From contig NZ_CP024190.1 of the NCBI RefSeq assembly GCF_003391395.1, positions 2,790,001-2,854,000 of the forward strand: a stretch of DNA of 64,000 nucleotides, in the 5' to 3' direction. Shown here one piece after another: positions 54,061 to 60,353 of this stretch (position 1 is its first letter; the number at the start of each line of letters is the position of its first letter). The DNA comes from Mycobacterium marinum. Its GTDB lineage: Bacteria; Actinomycetota; Actinomycetes; Mycobacteriales; Mycobacteriaceae. Below the pieces are notes generated by a model. The model saw only the letters and a program-made list of their open reading frames with translations, searched no databases and was not told the DNA's origin. Both the position numbers and the translations under genes were made by a program.

Positions 54061-55173
54061 ATGACGCTCGGGGACCGGCCACGGGTCGTGGTCATCGGGG
54101 CCGGTGTGAGCGGATGGACCACCGCGATGGTGCTGGCCAAGCGGGGTTGGCAGGTCGTCGTCTCGGCCGACGGGTTCGGCATTGACGCGGTGTCCTCGGC
54201 GGCCGGGGCGATGTGGGAGTGGCCGCCGTCGCGGTGCGGCCGCTACCACGACCAGGCTGTATTGGCTCGATACGCGGGTTGGGCGATGCGTTCCTACCTC
54301 CGCTTCGCCCAGCTCGCCTCGGATCCGGGTACCGGGGTGGGCCTGAGGCCGGCGGTGTACTACTTCGGTCGCCGCATCGAGGACGACCCGATCGAGTTCG
54401 CGAAGATGTCTGAGGTGAAGCGATTTGTGCCGGGGTTCCTCCACGACCCGGCGCTGATCGATAAGCACGGCGTCAACCGGGACTCGGGTGTGATCGACGC
54501 CTATTCCTACCTGGCACCCACCATTGATACCGACTGGTATCTGGCCTGGCTTGCTCGCGAGGCCAAGAATGCGGGCGTCTGCGTCGACCGTCGTCGCATC
54601 TTCGGCCCGCTCGTCAATCAGGAAAATCGGCTGCTGACCGAATACCGTGCCGAATTGATCATCAACTGCGCGGGACTGGGCGCGCGGGAGCTGGCCGAGG
54701 ACACGACCGTGGTTCCGCACCGCGGCGCGTTGCTGCGGGTGCTGCAGGAACGTACCGCGACCTCGCGGGTAACCGCAGCTCACGTGGTGGCCAACGATGC
54801 CGCTACCGACCAGCAGAACCTGATCTCGATCGTGCCTCGCGGATCGGATCAGCTGGTGCTGGGCGGGCTTGTCGAGCCGGACCGATACGACACCGAATTG
54901 AATCTGGCTGACTATCCGCCGTTGCGCATGATGTTCGATCGCTGCGTCGAGTTCTTGCCGGCATTGCGCAGCGCTGCACCGGACGTGATTCATCCGGTAC
55001 GGGTCGGGTTGCGGCCCTTCCGCCGCGACGGAGTGCGGCTGGAAGCCCAGCCCGGCACTCGGATCGTGCACAACTACGGTCATGGTGGCGCCGGCATCAG
55101 CCTCTCCTGGGGATGTGCTCAGGAGGTTGCCGATTTGGCCTACCGAATATTCGCCAGACAGGGTGTTGCCTGA
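54061..55173 (+). CDS. FAD-dependent D-amino-acid oxidase-like protein
   Basis: 370 residues from ATG 54061, the first start that gives the dinucleotide-binding motif near the N-terminus (VVVIGAGVSGWTTAMVLAKRGW, written here only as GAGVSG at about 14-19). Family features: SSAAGAMWEWPP loop, INCAGLGARELAED in the second FAD segment, and the C-terminal HNYGHGGAGISLSWGCA, the signature of D-amino-acid oxidases. It probably deaminates D-amino acids with release of H2O2; substrate unknown. Similar in type to Rv1905c (aao) but a different locus. The frame is open upstream to 53500, overlapping the LpqS-like gene, which is not credible as protein. Confidence 0.85.
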   Translation: MTLGDRPRVVVIGAGVSGWTTAMVLAKRGWQVVVSADGFGIDAVSSAAGAMWEWPPSRCGRYHDQAVLARYAGWAMRSYLRFAQLASDPGTGVGLRPAVYYFGRRIEDDPIEFAKMSEVKRFVPGFLHDPALIDKHGVNRDSGVIDAYSYLAPTIDTDWYLAWLAREAKNAGVCVDRRRIFGPLVNQENRLLTEYRAELIINCAGLGARELAEDTTVVPHRGALLRVLQERTATSRVTAAHVVANDAATDQQNLISIVPRGSDQLVLGGLVEPDRYDTELNLADYPPLRMMFDRCVEFLPALRSAAPDVIHPVRVGLRPFRRDGVRLEAQPGTRIVHNYGHGGAGISLSWGCAQEVADLAYRIFARQGVA

Positions 55174-55780
55174 ACGTGAATTAGGCAGGAGCGTATCCAT
55201 ACCCGCTCCGTTCGGAGCCCGTACCAAGTCGACTGGCCGTGCCGGTGGCCGCGGACCTGGAGAACGATCGCACGCAGCATCGCGAGAGTAGATCCCTCGA
55301 CACGCCGTCGCGCACGTCATCGGTGGCGCCGGTGTTGTCATGTCTGGACCAGACACCACGACCACCCCGACGCCGTCAGCGATGTTACTGGCGACTGAAT
55401 CTTGACCCATTGTCGCCGAAGCTTCGCCAAGCAGCATCCGAGCGCGTAGACTGCGTTGTAGTCATACGTTGTAGATGGGCCATCTAGCAAGCGTTTTGAC
55501 CAAAAGTCCGGCTCCGACGGCAACTGATGGCAAGTGCTCAGGCAGGTTTGCTGTCATTGTCGATGTTTTGCGTCAGTCCCGTAAAACGGGTGCGGTCATT
55601 CCACGAAGCCGACTCATCGCGACAATTCCGAACTGTGTGGCCGCGCCTTGCAGCCAACGCAGAACCACCACGAGAGACAAGAACAACCGCGCCCGGGTGC
55701 CTATCCGGCGCGATCAACGCCACGGCAATGTCGCCGCCTATGCGGCCATCGGCGACCGGAACGCCCGAAATGAGGCCACA
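55174..55780. other. 607-base gap
   Basis: No gene I can support. A small stem GGAGCG (55188-55193) / CGCTCC (55204-55209) just after the flavoprotein stop may assist termination. CCCGT-AAA-ACGGG (about 55577) is another small hairpin. An open frame from 55475 runs into the HPF-like gene but its sequence looks non-coding and has no ribosome binding site. Confidence 0.4.
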
Positions 55781-56170
55781 ATGAGCAATTCTGAGCACGA
55801 GCGAGGGCATGACGGGGGATATGTGCTTCGTTTGGGTGCGGGTTTCAAAGAGAAGGAGCGCCGCCACGTGGTGGAGGAACTGGCGACGCTCTGGCCCCAC
55901 CTGGGAAGGTGGGATTCCCATCAGGTTGTCGTGGATGTCTCCTTGCAGGACCGCGGCGGCAAGGAGCAGCGCGTCACATTGCGCGCGAGTCTGCCCGGCT
56001 TTCCGCCTCTGGTGGCGGTTGCTGATAGCCCGGACATAACCCACGCCCTTGGCGAAGCAAAGCACGAGCTGATTCGGCAGATTGAACACCAGAAGGCGGG
56101 GCGAGAGCCGATGAACAATCGCCGGCTGAGGAAGACGACGGTGCGGCATCCGCATAGCACCACGCCATAA
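55781..56170 (+). CDS. HPF/RaiA-like ribosome-associated protein
   Basis: 129 residues from ATG 55781. The fold pattern of the S30EA/HPF N-terminal domain is visible: strand YVLRLGAGF, helix KEKERRHVVEELATLWPHL, strands HQVVVDVSLQD and EQRVTLRASLPG, PLVAVADSPDITHALGEAKHELIRQIEHQK helix (only its ends are diagnostic: DSPDITHAL and LIRQIE). A basic tail (NNRRLRKTTVRH) may contact rRNA. No long C-terminal dimerisation domain, so it would be the short type that inhibits translation during stress. No Shine-Dalgarno is evident. Assignment is by pattern, not close homology. Confidence 0.6.
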   Translation: MSNSEHERGHDGGYVLRLGAGFKEKERRHVVEELATLWPHLGRWDSHQVVVDVSLQDRGGKEQRVTLRASLPGFPPLVAVADSPDITHALGEAKHELIRQIEHQKAGREPMNNRRLRKTTVRHPHSTTP

Positions 56171-56604
56171 GAGATCGCCCCATCCGGATTCCCTCGGGCC
56201 CAAACGACAGCTCGCACCCGCGGCCAGACGGAGCAGGATGACGCACATCACCGAATCGCGAGCTATCACCAACCATGCCGCTATGGGGCGGCCCACCTCA
56301 GCGGGTACCGATAGGACGTACCCAACCGCCAGGGAAGTGCTCGGCGCGGGCATTGATCGCGCCGACGGGCACAAAGAGTTGGCGGAGGCGAAGTCGACCT
56401 GGGATTCCGAAGGTGGTGCGGCCGATCCGCGAACGACCCAAGTAGGGGCCAGCAATGGTCCTCTGATGCCGCGGGCGCACTAGAAGCACTGGGCGCCTCA
56501 CCGGGGGGGGGGGGCAGGACCCGGTCGGTGGACGAGGATTCAAATTCCAAGGCGTTCAACGCTTTCAGCGCCGGCTTGGCATTTCGACCCGGAGCACCTT
56601 GCCG
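56171..56604. other. 434-base gap with a poly-G tract
   Basis: No gene I can support. Short open frames on either strand (56238-56483 +, 56281-56559 -) lack family resemblance and ribosome binding sites. The only notable element is a run of 12 G at 56503-56514. Confidence 0.4.
56503..56514 (+). repeat. Homopolymer run of 12 G
   Basis: Twelve consecutive G, the longest homopolymer I noticed in the window, lying in a non-coding gap about 90 bases past the 3' end of the minus-strand gene 56605-56997. It is prone to slippage and to base-calling error. Confidence 0.9.
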
Positions 56605-56997
56605 TCAGGTGACTGACCAACCAAACGATTCGGGCGGTTCCTCATGCCACATGCTTGCGGTTTGGCAGATGCGTTCGGCTACCGCATCAATGGACGTTGG
56701 GGCGCTGTCGTCGGCACCACCGTCTCCTTGTGGAATCGGGAAGATGAATCTGCCGGCCTTTCCCCATTGCCAGATCGCAGAGAAATCCTCGCGGTTCAGC
56801 GGCCGAAAGATAACTTCGGTTCGTGCACCGTGAAGCGCGACTTCGAGCCAGGTCGTGTACTCGACCCGTTCACCAGACATCAGGCGCGGCTCATTGCGGA
56901 CGTGGACTTCCCCCACATCACCAAGCTGAGCGCGCAGGGCCTCTGCGAGCGGCTGCAGCAATTCCTGCTCGATTTGTTCTGCCCGGTCCCTTTTCAT
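56605..56997 (-). CDS. Hypothetical protein, 130 residues
   Basis: 130 residues; AAGGAG sits 6 bases before the ATG, so this is probably a real gene. I do not recognise the family. It starts with a helical charged segment (KRDRAEQIEQELLQPLAEAL), then likely beta strands (VEYTTWLEVALHG, TEVIFRPL) and an aromatic, charged middle (DFSAIWQWGKAGRFIFPIPQ). No signal peptide or membrane helix: probably cytosolic. It lies 359 bases downstream of the transglutaminase-like gene on the same strand and could be part of the same transcript, but the gap weakens that. Confidence 0.6.
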   Translation of the reverse strand: MKRDRAEQIEQELLQPLAEALRAQLGDVGEVHVRNEPRLMSGERVEYTTWLEVALHGARTEVIFRPLNREDFSAIWQWGKAGRFIFPIPQGDGGADDSAPTSIDAVAERICQTASMWHEEPPESFGWSVT

Positions 56998-57356
56998 CGC
57001 CGCTCCTTCGCTAGCCGATGTCCATCATTTAGATGGTGCCATGTCCAACCCGGTCCTTCTGTAATGCGAGCCGGTTGCCGGCCGCGTACAACGCGCCCCT
57101 GCCGGCCACCGCCGGCCCGTCCGCGTGGCACCGGAGGCGCTCCTGGATGCAGCACGCAGCTGTGGCACAGGCTTGGTTATGGGTGACCGACGCCCTGCGC
57201 ACGAGCGCACCGATACTGGGAAGCATGGGAGCATAAGCGAAGACCGGCTGAGACCCACTGGCTGCACTCAACCGGGTGCTATGTGCAAGTTGGTATGGCG
57301 TTAGTGTTCCCGCTCTCTGGTGGTGTCGACGGATGTTGCGCCGGCACGGGCAGTCC
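56998..57356. other. 359-base gap
   Basis: Between two minus-strand genes. Holds the ribosome binding site of the 130-residue protein at its left edge and probably its promoter. No other gene or clear structure seen. Confidence 0.4.
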
Positions 57357-58199
57357 TCATGCCGTCGACGGCTTGGGCGCTTGAACCGGACCAGCGGGTA
57401 CCTCATCGGTCCATACCCTGAAGCTTGTCAATGTGTTGGGGCCGAACGTGTTGTTGAGTGCGACGTCAGCCGCGTCGCGGCCACGTGCGATCAACACTCT
57501 GCCGATGCGCGGGGTGTTGTGGCGCGCGTCGAAGGTATGCCAATGCCCGCCGAGGAAGACCTCGAACCAGGCGGAGAAGTCCATCGGATCGTCGACTGGG
57601 GGTACGCCGATGTCGCCGAGGTAGCCGGTGCAGTAGCGCGCGGGGATGTTCATGCAGCGGCAAAACGCAACGGCGAGATGTGTGAAATCGCGGCAGACGC
57701 CGGTCCGGTCGTAATACGTTTCCAGCGCCGTCCGTGTCATGCGGGCGTGTTCGTAGCCGAAAGTGACATGCTGCTGAACGTAGTCGCAGATGGCCTGAAC
57801 GCGGCCCCATCCCGGTGGCGTCTTCCCGAAGAGCTTCCATGCAGTCTCCGAAAGCCGATCGGTTTCGCAGTACCGGCTCCCGAGCAGAAAGACAAGGGTC
57901 TCCTCTGGTAGGTCCTGAACGGGAATCTGTTGTACCTGAGGAACAATGGGGTCGGGGAGTCCGGTGTCGTTGACGAGCGCGTCGGCCGAGACCCGGGTGC
58001 GCCCCTTGGGCGCAACGATGCGGGTGCACCAGTTGCCGAAGCTGTCACGATAGGCTGCCATCGGGACGGGCGGGCCGATGGTCAGGTCGTCGCGGCCGAC
58101 GAGATCGGACACGCGGGTGAAGTGAACGTTGAGGTTCAAGATCATCGGTGTGGGCTGCGGGCATTCGTAGATCATTTCGAAGCCGACGTGAATCTGCAT
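57357..58199 (-). CDS. Transglutaminase-like protein
   Basis: 280 residues; GGAG lies 7 bases before ATG. An N-terminal beta domain (about 1-95) is followed by the transglutaminase-like core: Cys169 in DRTGVCRDFTHLAVAFCR, the second motif DFSAWFEVFLGGHWHTFDARHN split as FSAWFEVFLGG and WHTFDARHN, Asp224. At the usual HAW position the residue is Ser209 (SAW). This may be a family feature or mean loss of activity. Such proteins are cysteine peptidases or amide-bond transferases. Members travel with Anbu peptidases and with ATP-grasp/alpha-E genes in other bacteria; here Anbu and an amidohydrolase lie upstream on the same strand. No signal peptide. Confidence 0.85.
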   Translation of the reverse strand: MQIHVGFEMIYECPQPTPMILNLNVHFTRVSDLVGRDDLTIGPPVPMAAYRDSFGNWCTRIVAPKGRTRVSADALVNDTGLPDPIVPQVQQIPVQDLPEETLVFLLGSRYCETDRLSETAWKLFGKTPPGWGRVQAICDYVQQHVTFGYEHARMTRTALETYYDRTGVCRDFTHLAVAFCRCMNIPARYCTGYLGDIGVPPVDDPMDFSAWFEVFLGGHWHTFDARHNTPRIGRVLIARGRDAADVALNNTFGPNTLTSFRVWTDEVPAGPVQAPKPSTA

Positions 58200-58307
58200 T
58201 ATTTTTCTCCGGTATCCAGCAGGTGAAGGCGTTTATGGCTTACCGCGTGGGTAGCGCGATAGGCACTTTCTCGAGCCACTTGGCCCAGGGCGTGAATCAT
58301 GGCGCGG

Positions 58308-59006
58308 TCAGGCCGTACATGTCGTGCGTAGCGAATCGATCAGCTTGCGCCGCAACGCTGCCCAGCGTCGGCCTCCGGTCAAAGTGATGCCATGATTGAC
58401 CTCGAGTTCGATACCGACGTAGTCGCTCGGAGCGAATCGCACACGCAAGTGCGAGGTCAACCCTTCGCCTTTTCCGGCATAGGGGTAATTGCGCCGTACG
58501 CGAAGATCGGGAGCGGATTCCGCGAGCGACTCTTTCCAGTGGGCACACAGATCCGCCTCCCCTTGCCGGCTGGGGTGGTGGAGCAAGCCCACATCGGTGC
58601 GGCGCACTTTGCCATCTAGCTCCGCGACAAAGCTGTGCGACGAGATGTGGATCACGTGATGGCCGCGCGCCACCGCCTGAGTGACGAGACGCTCGACCTG
58701 GATGCGGTAGGACCGGTACTGCTGTTCGATGATCTGCGCCCGGATCTGGGCTGATAGGACGCGGGTTACCGCCGAAAAGAGTTGTGGATGGCCGATCGAG
58801 CGATTGAGATCGATGAGCAGACGGCTGACAGTTGACGCCACCGGTGGCGCTGCAAACTCGCCGGCGAGTGCATCCACCATGATCAGCGACCCGGGATCGT
58901 AGCCACGGTGGGAATCCAGTAGTGGCCGTTTTCCCCGAAACAGCAGCCGGTAGGGCGGGGGTATCCGATCGCCGCCGTGTTCGCAGGTGATGATGAAGGT
59001 ATCCAC
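58308..59006 (-). CDS. N-formylglutamate amidohydrolase-like protein
   Basis: 232 residues from GTG 59006, with GAGG about 10 bases upstream; a longer frame from 59063 would overlap the Anbu gene. Family motifs: TCEHGGDRIP (N-terminal metal-binding region), DSHRGYDPG, LLIDLNRS, HISSHSF and YVGIELEVNHG. Members are zinc hydrolases related to carboxypeptidases that cleave N-formylglutamate or similar amides. No histidine-utilisation gene is near, so the true substrate is probably another amide or a peptide. It follows the Anbu stop by 13 bases, so they are almost certainly one transcript. Confidence 0.85.
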   Translation of the reverse strand: MDTFIITCEHGGDRIPPPYRLLFRGKRPLLDSHRGYDPGSLIMVDALAGEFAAPPVASTVSRLLIDLNRSIGHPQLFSAVTRVLSAQIRAQIIEQQYRSYRIQVERLVTQAVARGHHVIHISSHSFVAELDGKVRRTDVGLLHHPSRQGEADLCAHWKESLAESAPDLRVRRNYPYAGKGEGLTSHLRVRFAPSDYVGIELEVNHGITLTGGRRWAALRRKLIDSLRTTCTA

Positions 59007-59019
59007 CGTGACGACCGCC

Positions 59020-59748
59020 TCACCAGTGCAACTCGGGCAAATGGCGAAACGCTTGCCGCACACCTTCGCCCCAGGCGTGGCCGAGCGCGGTGAAATATGC
59101 GTCGCCCTCGTCGAATCTCCGCCGCCCCTGTACTTCTAGGCTGTCCCGTTCATAGCAAATCAAGTCGATCGGCATGCCAACCGACAAATTGCTGCGCATG
59201 GTCGAATCGAAAGACACGAGTACACACTTCGCAGCATCTGCGATTGTCGTTTGTCGTGTAAGCACGCGGTCGAGGATCGGCTTGCCGTACTTGGTTTCAC
59301 CGGTCTGCAGGAAGGGTGTCTCGGCTCCTGCTTCGATGAAATTGCCCTCGGCATAGGTCCGGAACAGCCGCATCGGCTCTCCTCTGATCTGCCCGCCGAC
59401 GATGAACGAAGCATTGAAACGAATGCTGTTCTCTTCCAGGTACTTACCGTCTCGCTTTTCGATATCGCGCGTTGCATCCGAGACCAGCCTCACGACGTCG
59501 AACATAGTTCGAGCGTCCAGGATATTGGCAGCCCCGCCACTGTCTGCGCAGCGCTGTGTCAGTACGCTGATGACGGCCTGCGTTCCGGCTAGGTTTCCTG
59601 AACTCAGCAGAACTATAACGCGGTTGCCGCGACGCTCAAATACCGTCATCTTGCAGAACTTGGAGAAGTTGTCCACGCCGGCATTCGTACGGGAGTCCGA
59701 GGCGAAAATCATTCCCCTGTCGAGCATTACACCAATACAGTACGTCAC
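59020..59748 (-). CDS. Anbu-type proteasome homologue (Ntn-hydrolase peptidase)
   Basis: 242 residues from GTG 59748. The N-terminus reads M-TYCIGVMLDRGMIFASDS, the standard start of Anbu (ancestral beta subunit) proteins. After Met removal the nucleophile would be Thr1, with Asp17 in FASDSRTNAG and Lys32 in FCKM, matching the proteasome catalytic set. SSGNLAGTQAVIS and the C-terminal YFTALGHAWGEGVRQAF are also family-like. Anbu forms open helical or ring assemblies in other bacteria; its substrate is unresolved. H37Rv has the 20S proteasome PrcBA but, to my knowledge, no Anbu. Sampled lines of this gene have about 45-55% G+C versus 60-75% in arg genes, hinting at transfer. Confidence 0.88.
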   Translation of the reverse strand: MTYCIGVMLDRGMIFASDSRTNAGVDNFSKFCKMTVFERRGNRVIVLLSSGNLAGTQAVISVLTQRCADSGGAANILDARTMFDVVRLVSDATRDIEKRDGKYLEENSIRFNASFIVGGQIRGEPMRLFRTYAEGNFIEAGAETPFLQTGETKYGKPILDRVLTRQTTIADAAKCVLVSFDSTMRSNLSVGMPIDLICYERDSLEVQGRRRFDEGDAYFTALGHAWGEGVRQAFRHLPELHW

Positions 59749-59756
59749 GCGAGGCA

Positions 59757-59762
59757 CCTTCT
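59757..59762 (-). promoter_or_regulatory. Ribosome binding site that decides the Anbu start
   Basis: AGAAGG on the minus strand (59762 to 59757) is 8 bases from GTG 59748. The alternative in-frame GTG at 59757 overlaps this site and so cannot use it. The downstream start places Thr directly after the initiator Met. Confidence 0.7.
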
Positions 59763-60353
59763 GGGCAATCGAACCCGCCGTTCATGTTTGCCGCGTGCTG
59801 TAGGCTGCTGGCAGAAAACGCAGGTAAGAACGACTACCGATCCCTGTTCGATCCTGCCCCGATGTTATCGAGAGTACACGGCGCCGGCGTACGCATCCAG
59901 GCACGTGCGGGTCGCATTCGGCTAAATGTGCGATTTCACCGCGCGCTGAGCCGCGGGCAAAGGCCAGCAAATCCGGTACCGACGACTGGCGTTCGTCTCG
60001 CAAGAGGACAAGAAGAACCGTCTCTGGCTAACTCGGCACACGCGGAGACGTTCCACGGCTGGCAGGACCACCCGCTGTGCGACGAATCATTGGAGGGCTG
60101 CCACCGGGTGGGGCAACCATGTGTCACCGTGCCGCCATGCCATGGTCAAGGGTCCAGAAAACCCACACGGATGCCGCCGGCTGCCAATTGGCCGACCGAG
60201 CGGCCGACGCGGCACCTCCTCTTGTCGACCGCGACGAATCGTCGCCCTGCTCGGATCAGGGTCTTTCGCACCCGCAAACAGCGTGACTGGAACCGCTCTG
60301 CTTGTACATGTGCCATGATGTCCACGCTGTCAAGGCACAATCAGGGAGCAGTG
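59763..60353. other. ~590-base divergent intergenic region
   Basis: Between the Anbu gene (minus) and the PhaC/synthetase fusion (plus). The + frame is open from 59784 but the first ~190 codons do not resemble the protein family and lack a ribosome binding site. It must carry promoters both ways; I could not assign hexamers. It marks the right border of the variable region. Confidence 0.4.

Noticed and set aside
53626..55437. 603-codon minus-strand frame opposite the flavoprotein
   Set aside because: The + strand has clear FAD-oxidase motifs; the minus frame is a high-GC shadow without motifs.
59784..60353. 190-codon N-terminal extension of the PhaC/synthetase fusion
   Set aside because: Composition is unlike protein, and AGGGAG sits properly before GTG 60354, where the conserved protein begins.
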